Shown piece after piece: positions 48,283-57,832 of a stretch of DNA of 64,000 nt. Position numbers and translations under genes: made by a program. The stretch comes from Lunatimonas salinarum (GTDB lineage Bacteria > Bacteroidota > Bacteroidia > Cytophagales > Cyclobacteriaceae), in contig NZ_JACVCV010000019.1 of assembly GCF_017811155.1 (NCBI RefSeq), positions 1 through 64,000 of the forward strand. The letters run 5' to 3'. How positions within the stretch are numbered: the first letter of the stretch is position 1; every line of letters begins with the position of its first letter. Below the pieces are notes generated by a model. The model had not been told where the DNA came from. It searched no databases and saw only the letters and a program-made list of their open reading frames with translations.

Positions 48283-51200
48283 TTATTGCAAACTTTCTAC
48301 CGGTACAGGGCGCTTATTAGCCATCAGAAACCAATACATCAACGGTACGAAATAGAGGGCAGTAAAGGTTCCGATTGTCAGGCCGCCAATCACACTGAAT
48401 ACCAGCGGCCGCTGTAAGTCGGCGCCCAAACCCGAACTGAAGACTACAGGAACGAGTGCGAGAATAGTGGTAATAGAGGTCATTAGAATAGGCTTAAGGC
48501 GGATTTCTCCTGCCTGGTAAAGTGCCTTCTCCAGACCCTCCTTGGTGCTGCTTTCAGGCAACCCAACAAATGGTGCCCGGAGCCGATTGATCGTATCAAT
48601 CTTTAGGATTGCATCGTTTACCATGATCCCTAGCATCACCACCAAGCCAATCGCCGACATGACATTCAGGGAAGTGCCAGTGATCCATAGCACAAAAAAG
48701 GCCCCACCAACTCCTAGCGGCAACGTCAAAATCACGATCAATGGCTGTAGAAAACTTTCAAACTGCGCAGCCAAGATAAAATATAGCAGCAGTACAGAAA
48801 TCAATAGAATGCCTATCAATTGTGTCAGTGTTTCCCTGTCCTGAAAATACTGACCTACAAAATCTACAGACAAATCCCGCTCGATTCCCCATTGCCGTAT
48901 TGTCGCTTCCTGCTGAGAAGGATCCTCACCGGTTAGCAACACCGATTGATAGATTCCATTTCGATCTGCGGTCACAAACTTGTAGTGGCTATCGTAATCG
49001 GCCTTTATAAAATTATCCAACAAATAAGGCGTGTCGTCTTGGCCTCGTATATACTGTGTGCGCAAAACCTGCTGAAAGTCTACCGGATTTTCTTTCAGCC
49101 GAATGGGCGTCACCTCTCCAAACCGCTTAATATCGGTGATCAAGTAATTGCCGAACAGCTTTTGGATTTGCTGCAACAATTGATCTACACCTATTCCATA
49201 CAAAGCCAGTCTTTCCTGATTTACACGGAATATTACGGCAGACTCCTTCTGCAGGCCCGGCCCTAGTTCCCACGCCTGTAGGGGCAACTCCTCCAACCAT
49301 TGGTCCATTTGCCGCTCCTCCACCGGGCGTTTGCTTGCCAGGTCCTTCCAGCGGACTTCATAGTATGCCAGGTCGGAATTAAAGAGCTGATCGAAAGCAT
49401 TGGGCGCATCCTGAATGGCTACTGTGGCCAAAGGATAATGCTGTTTAAAATACCTGGAAAGAAAGACTTCCTGCCGTTCCTTCTGGTTCTGATCCGGAAA
49501 CATCAAATAGAGAGAAGCCTGCTGAATAGAGCTTTCGCCCTCAAACAGTAAAAACTGCCGAAGGCCTACTTCGCTTTCGGCATGGATATAAGCTCCTTCC
49601 AACGCTTCGACTACCTGGGCAATTCGATCACGATTCTGACTGGCATTTATAGGTTCATTCCAATCCACCTCCAGCAAGGCATCATACTTCTCGATAGGCG
49701 GAAGACCTTGGACAGGAAGCAGTCTCCCCAAAAAAAGCAGTGCAGGAATAAGTGCCAACAATATGACTAAGCTTACTGCCCGATGCGCAAAAATCACCCG
49801 GTAAAGCCGCTTATATCCTCGAAGAATCCCCGTAAATAGGCGGCTATCCTCCAAAACCATCTTGCCCTGTTGCTTCGAGAAAAGCAGCTTATACATCAAT
49901 GGAAGAAGTACAAAGGCCACCAAAAGAGACACGGACAAAATCGCGGCAACCGATACCGCTTGATCATAAAACAGGGCACCTGAAATCCCACTCAAAAACA
50001 CAAGGGGTACAAACACTGCAAGCGTGGTCAAAACAGAACTGACCAACGCAGACATTACCTCATTCACCCCGACGACACATGCCTCAAAAAGAGGCAAACC
50101 ATCCTGCCGCTTTCGGCTGATATTATCCAGCACAATGATGGAATTGTCTATCAGCATACCTAGTCCCAACGCAAGACCACTTAATGAGATGACGTTAATG
50201 GAAATATCAAAAAAGTAAAAAACCAAAAAACTGATTATCAATGAAGAGGGCAAACTCACCCCAATAATGATGGGCATCCGGTAATTGCCCATGAAAAAAA
50301 ACAATACCGCAAACGCAAAGATGCCTCCAAACAAAAGGCTCGTCTGCAGATTATCAATTCCGGCATTTAGCAGCATAGACTGATCTTGGGTAAGCTCAAA
50401 TTCCACCTGCGGGTAATCCAGCCTAAATTGGTCCACTGCGTCCCGCACGAGCGGCATAAGCTCGTTCATCTTGGCGACTGCCTGCTTGTGTACCGTGATT
50501 ACCAATCCCTCCCTACCATTATATACATGAAAACCCAACGGCTTCGCAATTTCATATCTCACAGACGCGACTTTGCCGAGTGTAACCGAAGACCTGCCGT
50601 CGTTTCGCACGGGCAGCCTCATGATATCTTCCGGCGTGTCTATCCGAGTAGCGAGCCTAAGGTAATAGCGAAACTGCCCATCCTCCACGCTGATTCCGGG
50701 TAGCTCGCTGTTTCCGGCTTTGATCGCATCGATCACATGCTGTTCCGTCATACCCAGACTAGCCAAGGCTGCCCTGTTAGGCTCCACCGTGATTACACGT
50801 TCTTGTTTGCCGTTGATATCCACCAAGGCAATGCCATCTAATTGCTCCAAGCGCTTCTTCAGCACGTTTTCCACCAGCAATGAAACCGCTGCGTAGTCGA
50901 TTCCTTCTTTGGGAAGCACCTGTACCCTTACCACGGGAATATCGTTGGTATTGATCCGAATCACTTGCGGACGGGGCAAATCCTCTGGGAGACCACTAAT
51001 AAGGCGGTCAATCTTCTCATTGACATCAATATAGGCCAGCTCCATTTTCGTTTTGTAGTCAAAGGTTAGGCGGATATTGCCTACTTCGCTACCAGACTTG
51101 CTTTCCATGTGCTCCAGCCCATTGAGGGTCATCAGCCCCTCACGGATATTGCTGAGGATATTTTGTTCGATGGCCTGAGGTGAAGCATTTGGATAATTCA

Positions 51201-51342
51201 CTTTGACCACGATCTGTGGTACATCTATGGGTGGCAGCAGCGAGATGGGAAGCGTACGAAACACAATCACACTGAATACCATCAGTGCCAAAAAGGTCAT
51301 CCCTACAGCTATGGGTCTTGCTAGTAAAAATCTAACCATCAC
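48283..51342 (-). CDS. RND-family efflux permease (AcrB/HAE-1 type)
   Basis: This 1019-residue proton-driven pump has twelve membrane helices and two large periplasmic loops. It starts FLLARPIAVGMTFLALMVFS, the usual RND N-terminus. The TM4 proton-relay segment reads GLGLGMLIDNSIIVLDNISR, with Asp-Asn where AcrB has Asp-Asp. The second-half counterpart is MLGIMVNDAILKIDTINR. The gene overlaps its adaptor by 4 bases (ATGA). No TolC-like outer-membrane channel is adjacent, so it must borrow one. The substrate is unknown. Confidence 0.95.
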   Translation of the reverse strand: MMVRFLLARPIAVGMTFLALMVFSVIVFRTLPISLLPPIDVPQIVVKVNYPNASPQAIEQNILSNIREGLMTLNGLEHMESKSGSEVGNIRLTFDYKTKMELAYIDVNEKIDRLISGLPEDLPRPQVIRINTNDIPVVRVQVLPKEGIDYAAVSLLVENVLKKRLEQLDGIALVDINGKQERVITVEPNRAALASLGMTEQHVIDAIKAGNSELPGISVEDGQFRYYLRLATRIDTPEDIMRLPVRNDGRSSVTLGKVASVRYEIAKPLGFHVYNGREGLVITVHKQAVAKMNELMPLVRDAVDQFRLDYPQVEFELTQDQSMLLNAGIDNLQTSLLFGGIFAFAVLFFFMGNYRMPIIIGVSLPSSLIISFLVFYFFDISINVISLSGLALGLGMLIDNSIIVLDNISRKRQDGLPLFEACVVGVNEVMSALVSSVLTTLAVFVPLVFLSGISGALFYDQAVSVAAILSVSLLVAFVLLPLMYKLLFSKQQGKMVLEDSRLFTGILRGYKRLYRVIFAHRAVSLVILLALIPALLFLGRLLPVQGLPPIEKYDALLEVDWNEPINASQNRDRIAQVVEALEGAYIHAESEVGLRQFLLFEGESSIQQASLYLMFPDQNQKERQEVFLSRYFKQHYPLATVAIQDAPNAFDQLFNSDLAYYEVRWKDLASKRPVEERQMDQWLEELPLQAWELGPGLQKESAVIFRVNQERLALYGIGVDQLLQQIQKLFGNYLITDIKRFGEVTPIRLKENPVDFQQVLRTQYIRGQDDTPYLLDNFIKADYDSHYKFVTADRNGIYQSVLLTGEDPSQQEATIRQWGIERDLSVDFVGQYFQDRETLTQLIGILLISVLLLYFILAAQFESFLQPLIVILTLPLGVGGAFFVLWITGTSLNVMSAIGLVVMLGIMVNDAILKIDTINRLRAPFVGLPESSTKEGLEKALYQAGEIRLKPILMTSITTILALVPVVFSSGLGADLQRPLVFSVIGGLTIGTFTALYFVPLMYWFLMANKRPVPVESLQ

Positions 51343-52424
51343 ATGGCTTCGTTAAGAATTTGTATGGGCGCCTGATGGGCCAATTGAACGTTGTTGCTAA
51401 CAATAACTTCTACATCAGCCGTAAGGCCATCCAGAATTTCCATCTCCTTGCCGTTATCCTTCCCTACCTCCACATAATTCCAAATGGCTTGATTGTTTTC
51501 GATGGTAAATACCACCGGTCTACCCGATCGGTAAACCACCGCTTGCTTAGGCACCACCAAACTATCGTTCTGAGGGGCACGGATGATCGCCCTGGCATTC
51601 ATCCCGGGAAGCAGTTTACCCTGATTCTGAAGCTTTATAGTAACCTGCACCAGACCGTTTTCATCTACTTTGGGATTGATCGCGATCACTTGCCCGCGAA
51701 GACCCTCCTCTCCACCTGATACCGGGTAGATCTCAGCCGTTTGACCATTACTGATAAAGTTGATATCGGACTCCAGCACCTTAACCCGCATTTCCAATTG
51801 GCCCAAGCTTATAATCTCGCATACCTCATCCCCCGCATTTACCAAACTGCCCGTTTTCACCTGCACATCAGCTACTGTCCCACTGATGGGGGCCTTTATG
51901 GTAGACTTTTCTATCTCCATCTCAGCTTCGCGCAGGGAAATTTCTGCAGTTAGTACACCACTGGAGGCTTTCAAACGACTGTCCCACTCGGCCAATGTCT
52001 CCACCGTGACCGCAGGGTTATCGTAAATCGTCGGATAGCCCAACTTTTCATTTTCAAAAGCCGCCATTCGCGAACGTAATTCCACCTGGGCCTTTTCAAG
52101 TGCAAACTTGCTATCGCTATTATCAAGCATGGCCAGTACATGGCCTTCCTGCACCCTGTCGCCTTCGGACACCGTCAAGTCCACCAAGTACCCCTGTCGC
52201 TCAACGATCACCATTACTTGACTGCTCGCTTCGATCTTGCCGGTAGCGTTGATGAGGTAATCAAAGGACTTGCGCTGGGAACGGCTTGTTTGCACAGAAG
52301 TAGGCTGTACCTCTTCCCTGAACGTTTCCATAGGAATTTCCTCTCCCTTCTCCTTTTCCTCCGCACAAGCAATCAAAAAACCAGACAGGAAAATGAGTAA
52401 ATAAAAAACATGTTGTGTTCGCAT
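51339..52424 (-). CDS. RND efflux periplasmic adaptor (membrane-fusion protein)
   Basis: This 361-residue lipoprotein (SGFLIACAEEKEK gives the lipidation Cys) bridges the RND pump to an outer-membrane channel. A biotinyl-lipoyl-like domain (VERQGYLVDLTVSEGDRVQE, KAPISGTVADVQVKTGSLVN) surrounds a helical hairpin. A beta-barrel domain follows (LPGMNARAIIRAP) and then a membrane-proximal domain. It precedes the permease in the operon, with a 4-base overlap. Confidence 0.93.
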   Translation of the reverse strand: MRTQHVFYLLIFLSGFLIACAEEKEKGEEIPMETFREEVQPTSVQTSRSQRKSFDYLINATGKIEASSQVMVIVERQGYLVDLTVSEGDRVQEGHVLAMLDNSDSKFALEKAQVELRSRMAAFENEKLGYPTIYDNPAVTVETLAEWDSRLKASSGVLTAEISLREAEMEIEKSTIKAPISGTVADVQVKTGSLVNAGDEVCEIISLGQLEMRVKVLESDINFISNGQTAEIYPVSGGEEGLRGQVIAINPKVDENGLVQVTIKLQNQGKLLPGMNARAIIRAPQNDSLVVPKQAVVYRSGRPVVFTIENNQAIWNYVEVGKDNGKEMEILDGLTADVEVIVSNNVQLAHQAPIQILNEAM

Positions 52425-52615
52425 AACGGATTCAGTTTAAGGAGAAGGTGCATACTCAGAATCGCTCTTCTCGACTTCGATCCTATAAGTAACTAAAAAT
52501 TTAAATGCACACCAACTAATACGTGCATTTTTTTATAAAAATTAACAATTATCCAATAGAAGACCACTCAGATACGCCCAAACGATCGGCAACTTGGCCA
52601 AAACAATTTTTTTAA

Positions 52616-53122
52616 TTAAAATTTTAATTGAAGAATGACTTCGTCATTTCTAGCCAAAAAAACCGGCTCATAGTATAATCGCAAACGCAGGTCGGTCGGG
52701 TTACCGTCGTAATGGGCACGGAGTGCCGCAATGGATTGGTGGCTGAGTACCTGAAGGTCTACCTGTACCACCCCATCCTGAACCATCCCTAATTGCTCAG
52801 CAACCTTTCTGGAAAGGTCAATCACGCGCTTAGAAGACGCTGGCAGTCGATCGTTGATCCTTACAATCGCCTGATACCCGTTGTTTAGATTAGTCACCTT
52901 TAGGAGGGTACCAAACGGTAAGTGCTTATGAGCTGCGGTGTAGTCCCACATATCGTAAATTTCACCACTCGCCGTGGGCCGCTTATGGAAATACCTACCA
53001 TAAAAACTCGCTTCACCCCGTTGGATCGTAAGCAGGGAGTCAGGGGCCGTAAACGGCGATTGACCCCGAACCTGAACTAGTCCGGAGAAAACGAGCATTC
53101 CTATAATCAATAAATAACGCAT
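52616..53122 (-). CDS. rlpA: RlpA-like double-psi beta-barrel protein
   Basis: This 168-residue exported protein has a signal peptide (MRYLLIIGMLVFSGLVQVRG) and one RlpA double-psi beta-barrel. Characteristic segments are GEASFYGRYFHKRPTASGEIYD, here noted in parts as ASFYG and TASGE, then FGTLLKVTNL and VRINDRLP with the catalytic-site Asp, and RVIDLSRKVAEQLG. RlpA in Pseudomonas cleaves naked septal glycan. No SPOR domain follows, so septal targeting differs or is absent. It is divergent from sbcD. Confidence 0.87.
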   Translation of the reverse strand: MRYLLIIGMLVFSGLVQVRGQSPFTAPDSLLTIQRGEASFYGRYFHKRPTASGEIYDMWDYTAAHKHLPFGTLLKVTNLNNGYQAIVRINDRLPASSKRVIDLSRKVAEQLGMVQDGVVQVDLQVLSHQSIAALRAHYDGNPTDLRLRLYYEPVFLARNDEVILQLKF

Positions 53123-53228
53123 AATTCCCGTCTTAGCAAATCGAATGCCAACATCATTAATTAACCTTCACCCTTGCAGGACACATATTAACCGGCTAAA
53201 TTTAGTCATTTATCCGAATAATCCCCCT

Positions 53229-54458
53229 ATGACAAGAATCCTACATACTGCCGATTGGCACCTTGGAAAAAGATTGCAGGAGTTTTCTCGCATAGATGAG
53301 CAAAAAGACGTATTGGAGGAGATAGTGGAAATCGCCGATCGTGAAAATGTGGACATGGTTTTGTTGGCCGGGGACGTCTATGACACCTATAACCCGACCC
53401 ATGAAGCCGTGGATCTTTTTTACAAGACACTCCGAAAGCTTTCAAAAAGCGGTACCCGTCCAGTTGTTGTAATCTCAGGCAACCACGATAGCACCCAATT
53501 CATCGAAGCACCGGATCCCCTTGCCCGACAATTGGGCATCCTTTTTTACAGCAAACACGATTCGGTCATACCTACCGGTGAATTGACTGAAAGCCTTTTT
53601 ATATCCCGTTCTGAATCCGGGTTTATCGAAATCAGCGGAGGCCGCTTTTCAAATCCCATACGGATTATTTTAGCCCCCTACGCCAATGAAGTACTGCTGA
53701 AAACCTATTTGGGAGAAGGAGAACGAGAAGCCTCTTTTCGGGACCTGATGGCAGCAAAATGGAAGAATCTTGCGGATACCTATTGCGATCCTAATGGGAT
53801 CAATCTATTCTTAGGCCACTTTTTCTTTATGAACGAAGGAACAAAACCGGAACCGGAGCCAGAAAGTGAGCGTCCCATTCTGCATGTGGGTGGTACACAA
53901 GCACTTTTCACCCATCTGTTGCCACCACAGATTCAGTATGCTGCACTTGGGCACCTGCACCGGTTCCATGCAGTGTCTCAGACTCCCTGCCCGGTAGTGT
54001 ATGCCAGTTCACCGCTTTCCTATTCCTTCAGCGAAGCCGACCAACAAAAGCAGGTGGTAATCATCGAAGCTGCCGCCGGTAGGCCAGTTTCTTACCAACC
54101 CATACCCCTCACGAAAGGAAGACCGCTTCATCGCAAAACCTTCGAAAACCTGGAAAAAGCCGTCGCTTGGCTACAAGCCCATCCGTATGCCTTTGTGGAA
54201 TTGACCTACGCAACGGATTACGCTATCGACGCGGCTACCCGCAAAGGGCTGCTAGGTGCCCACGATGGAATCGTCAATCTAATACCCTTGATCCGTTCGG
54301 CCGGTGAAGGCCAAAACACCGGATTACAGGTAGAAGATTTGGAAAAGGACATGGTGACGCTGTTTAATATGTACTACCACAGTGAAAAAGGTCAGGAGCC
54401 CAACGCAGAAACCCTGGGGCTATTCAAGGAAATTATCGGTCAAAACACGGAAACATGA
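53229..54458 (+). CDS. sbcD: SbcD nuclease subunit
   Basis: This protein of about 409 residues is the Mre11-like nuclease of the SbcCD complex, which opens hairpins and processes double-strand ends. The start at 53229 (MTRILHTADWHLGKRLQEF) matches the family; an upstream in-frame ATG at 53145 would add 28 unlikely residues. The metallophosphoesterase motifs are DWHLGK, LAGDVYD, ISGNHD, FLGHFF and LGHLHR. It overlaps sbcC by 4 bases (ATGA), so the subunits are co-translated. Confidence 0.95.
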   Translation: MTRILHTADWHLGKRLQEFSRIDEQKDVLEEIVEIADRENVDMVLLAGDVYDTYNPTHEAVDLFYKTLRKLSKSGTRPVVVISGNHDSTQFIEAPDPLARQLGILFYSKHDSVIPTGELTESLFISRSESGFIEISGGRFSNPIRIILAPYANEVLLKTYLGEGEREASFRDLMAAKWKNLADTYCDPNGINLFLGHFFFMNEGTKPEPEPESERPILHVGGTQALFTHLLPPQIQYAALGHLHRFHAVSQTPCPVVYASSPLSYSFSEADQQKQVVIIEAAAGRPVSYQPIPLTKGRPLHRKTFENLEKAVAWLQAHPYAFVELTYATDYAIDAATRKGLLGAHDGIVNLIPLIRSAGEGQNTGLQVEDLEKDMVTLFNMYYHSEKGQEPNAETLGLFKEIIGQNTET

Positions 54459-57400
54459 TACCTATTTTACTGGAGATACAGGGTCTTTATTCCTACAAGG
54501 AAAAACAAACCGTAGACTTCCGGACGCTCACCGCAGCGGGAATTTTCGGCATATTCGGTGCAGTAGGCAGTGGAAAATCCTCCATTCTGGAAGGCATGCT
54601 GTTGGCACTTTACGGGAGTACAGATCGCCTTGCCGACCGAGGAGAAAAAAACAGTATGGTCAACCTTCAAAGCGATGGACTGTTGATTGTTTTTGAATTC
54701 AGGGCCGGCCCAAAAAACGACAATACGTATGTGGCCCGGTACTCGGTAAAACGCAACAGCAAAAACTTTCAGGAGATACGCCCCGCGGAACACACATTTT
54801 ATGAAAAGTCCGGTGATCAGCTCACACCCACCGAACTACGGGCAGAGGCCTTGGTTGGAATGAAAAAAGAACACTTCAAGCAAGCCGTTATCATTCCCCA
54901 GGGAAAATTCCGCGAGTTTATAGATCTTACACCCAGCCCAAGGGCTGACATGATGAAAGAACTATTTGGGTTGGAGCGGTTTGATCTGGCTCCCCGAACC
55001 GGCAGCCTGTTGAAAACAGTTCGTGAAGAAAAGATTCGTGTCGAAACCCAGCTTGGCACTTTCCAAGACCTGACAGAGGCATCCCTGGAAGCTCTGAAAA
55101 AAGACCTGGCCGATTCCAAGAGCCTTCTAAGGCAAGAAATAAATGAACTAAAGCAGCTCGAGGCCATCTATCAGCAGCAGCAGGCACTGAGCAAAGATTT
55201 TGACGACTTGAAGGCGTTAAAAAAAGAACTGACTCACCTTAAGCAAGCCAAAGTTGAAATAGACCAGAAACGCCATTCGATAAAAGAATACCGGCGTGCA
55301 AAAACGTACTTGAAGCCCCTTGTAGACGGCGTCGAGTCCCTAAAATTGGATAAAGAAAAATACCGGGTTTCGGTCATTAGCTGCGAAAAACACGAAATAG
55401 AGTATAAGCAGGAGATCGATGAGTACGGAAAGGAGGTTGATGAGCTAAGGACCCGCGCCGACCAACGATCCGATAGGGAGGCCAAAATCCGAGATCTCCA
55501 AAAAGTGCTGCAGCTGCGGGAGCTGAACACCTCCTTAAACAAGGCACAGGATGAACTCAACCAACTCCGTCCCGAAATAGAAACCGCCGAATCGGATAAA
55601 AAAAATGCCCTCTTGGAAGTAGAAAGCTTGCAGAAACGTCAGGAGGCCATTCCCTTGGTTGATCCCGGACAATTGGCCCAGTGGAAGACTTGCCACACTG
55701 AGTGGCTTCGGTTGGAAAAGGAAGAAATCAAGTATCGTAACGAACTGGAATCCCTGAAAAAGGCCTGGCGGGAGACCAAAGCATCCTTAGACCAGTTGAT
55801 AGGTCGAATGCCTTCGTCCGTCGATAACGTCAGCAATTGGTTTAATTCGCAGGCAGATCGTATCCTCCATCTGGAGAAGGAACGGGAGGAGTTTCAGTAC
55901 AAATCCGGCTTGGCAGTCCATGTGCACCTACTGGAAGGTGGCAAACCCTGTCCGCTTTGTGGATCTGCCGACCATCCCGACCCGTTGGAACCATCCGACC
56001 TAAGCAAAAATCTATTAACCATTGCAACCCAAATTACCCAAGAAAAAGAAAGGCTGGAGGAAATACGGCTGCTGGAAAACCGCTACCAGCAGGAGCTCTT
56101 CAAATGCGAGCAGCTTCAGGCACAGGTTGGGAAATCCGAAGAATCACTGGACAACACCGTTGATCAACTTGCCTCGCTGAAACAAATCTTTATCCCTGAC
56201 GCCATATCTTCTGCTATCCAATTGGCTGAAAAAATCGAACGAGCTTCCAAACAACATAAAGAGTGGCAGACAGTCCATAGCAGGATAAGAGACAAAAGGA
56301 ATGAGTTGGAGCAATTGCGTGAAGTGGTGGAGTCCAAGAAGGCAAAACGGGATGTTGTCCATGAGAAGACACTTACGCTCAGCAGTGCCTTGGAGAGCAA
56401 ACGGGACGAGATCAGTGATCCCGCGTTTTGTGCACCATATTTTGAAAAAGACCGTGGCTTGATATTGGCTGCCATTGAAAAGGTAAAAAGAGATATAGAA
56501 GAAACCGCAAATCGATACGACAGCAAGCGGAAACATCTTCAGGAACTGAAAGAAAAGGCAGCCCGTAACCAGGCCAGTCTATCCCAATTTTCTGAACAGC
56601 TGGCCGAAACGACCAAAAAGCTGGCTGAACTCGAAGAAAAATACCTCGCAGAAATGAAGGCGCAGGGATTCTCAGATCACGACACGGTGGTTGATCTTTT
56701 TCGCAAGTCATTGGACCTAGATGCGTTGGATGCTGAAATACAACGCTTTGATGATAAATTCATCCGCATAGAAGACCGGATCGAGCAGCTCGAATCCCGC
56801 CCCGGCATCCTGGACTTTTTGCCGGAAACCTACCAAAAGATGGGAGAGCAGGTAGTCTACACAAAGGCAAAAACCGACCGTTTACAGCAACGGGTCACCA
56901 TCTTGGAGCAGCAGCTGGCTTCCGGCCTACGTGACATGGAGACAAAAAAAACACTGGACATGTCACTAATGTCTTTGGAAAAACGGGAAGGTAATTTAAG
57001 GCAACTTGAAAGTCTCTTTAAGGGAAGTGGCTTTGTAAAATACGTAAGCAGTATTTACCTAAAAGAATTATGTAATACCGCCAATCTACGTTTTCGGAAA
57101 CTTACCAAAAACAGTCTTAGTCTTGAAATAGATGAAACCAATACGTTTTGGGTCATTGACTACCTGAACGGGGGGAAAAAACGTCTTCTCAAGACCCTTT
57201 CAGGTGGGCAGACTTTTCAGGCTTCCCTTTGCCTTGCCCTGGCACTGGCCGAAAAAGTAAAATCGCTCAATCGGGCCGATCAGAGTTTCTTCTTCTTGGA
57301 CGAGGGATTTGGAGCACTAGACAAGACCTCCCTTCGGATTGTATTTGAAACCCTCAAGTCCCTTCGGTTGGAGAACCGTATCGTTGGCATTATCAGCCAT

Positions 57401-57490
57401 GTAGAAGAGCTTCAGCAGGAAATTGAGGTGTATGCACAAATTACCCTTGACCAGGAACATGGAAGTCAGGTGACATATTCGTATGGCTAG
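54455..57490 (+). CDS. sbcC: SbcC ATPase subunit (Rad50-like)
   Basis: This 1011-residue SMC-like ATPase is the partner of SbcD. The N-terminal Walker A is FGAVGSGKSS (G35-S42). A long coiled coil leads to the zinc hook CPLC (Cys499-Cys502) near the middle, where two molecules join, and a returning coil follows. The C-terminal head has the signature LSGGQ (915-919) and Walker B FFLDEGFGALD with Asp949-Glu950. The gene is complete. Beyond it the sequence turns AT-rich and an insertion sequence appears. Confidence 0.96.
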   Translation: MIPILLEIQGLYSYKEKQTVDFRTLTAAGIFGIFGAVGSGKSSILEGMLLALYGSTDRLADRGEKNSMVNLQSDGLLIVFEFRAGPKNDNTYVARYSVKRNSKNFQEIRPAEHTFYEKSGDQLTPTELRAEALVGMKKEHFKQAVIIPQGKFREFIDLTPSPRADMMKELFGLERFDLAPRTGSLLKTVREEKIRVETQLGTFQDLTEASLEALKKDLADSKSLLRQEINELKQLEAIYQQQQALSKDFDDLKALKKELTHLKQAKVEIDQKRHSIKEYRRAKTYLKPLVDGVESLKLDKEKYRVSVISCEKHEIEYKQEIDEYGKEVDELRTRADQRSDREAKIRDLQKVLQLRELNTSLNKAQDELNQLRPEIETAESDKKNALLEVESLQKRQEAIPLVDPGQLAQWKTCHTEWLRLEKEEIKYRNELESLKKAWRETKASLDQLIGRMPSSVDNVSNWFNSQADRILHLEKEREEFQYKSGLAVHVHLLEGGKPCPLCGSADHPDPLEPSDLSKNLLTIATQITQEKERLEEIRLLENRYQQELFKCEQLQAQVGKSEESLDNTVDQLASLKQIFIPDAISSAIQLAEKIERASKQHKEWQTVHSRIRDKRNELEQLREVVESKKAKRDVVHEKTLTLSSALESKRDEISDPAFCAPYFEKDRGLILAAIEKVKRDIEETANRYDSKRKHLQELKEKAARNQASLSQFSEQLAETTKKLAELEEKYLAEMKAQGFSDHDTVVDLFRKSLDLDALDAEIQRFDDKFIRIEDRIEQLESRPGILDFLPETYQKMGEQVVYTKAKTDRLQQRVTILEQQLASGLRDMETKKTLDMSLMSLEKREGNLRQLESLFKGSGFVKYVSSIYLKELCNTANLRFRKLTKNSLSLEIDETNTFWVIDYLNGGKKRLLKTLSGGQTFQASLCLALALAEKVKSLNRADQSFFFLDEGFGALDKTSLRIVFETLKSLRLENRIVGIISHVEELQQEIEVYAQITLDQEHGSQVTYSYG

Positions 57491-57738
57491 GTAAAATTTC
57501 TGATTCGCGGTTTTTTGGATGAATTCAATTTTTCCACTATAGTCGGTACTATTTACCTTTTATATATTCCTTGGGACGCAGGTGTCTCTTGGAAAATATT
57601 TACTAGAGAAAAAGAGAGGTCTGAGAAAAATTTCGGTTTCCATGGTATTCCGAAAGTATAAATATTCTTAAGATATATACTTTTTGACCAATCCGATATT
57701 TGTCACTTTTACAGCTATATGTTTTAGAAGCGTGAAAC
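57491..57738. other. AT-rich intergenic stretch between sbcC and the insertion sequence
   Basis: No gene is visible in this interval. A weak dyad TTTCGG-N13-CCGAAA lies at 57631-57655, without a T run, so it is not a convincing terminator. The base composition is much more AT-rich than sbcC and resembles the intergenic sequence right of the insertion sequence. Both are probably one spacer that the element split. Confidence 0.5.
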
Positions 57739-57744
57739 TATTTA
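57739..57744. repeat. Left target-site duplication TATTTA
   Basis: TATTTA directly abuts the left end of the insertion sequence and is repeated exactly at 59385-59390. A C on each side makes a 7-base CTATTTA duplication equally possible if the right terminus is placed one base earlier. Confidence 0.7.
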
Positions 57745-57832
57745 GGCTCTGCTTAGAAAGCAATAAATCGTGTGAGGAGTGTGAATTGAGCGGATTTTTT
57801 CTCATTTTGAGAGCTTCTAAGTGCAAGGTTAT

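Noticed and set aside
57631-57655. Inverted repeat TTTCGG-N13-CCGAAA after sbcC
   Set aside because: The stem is short, the loop is long and no T run follows, so it is not a credible terminator.
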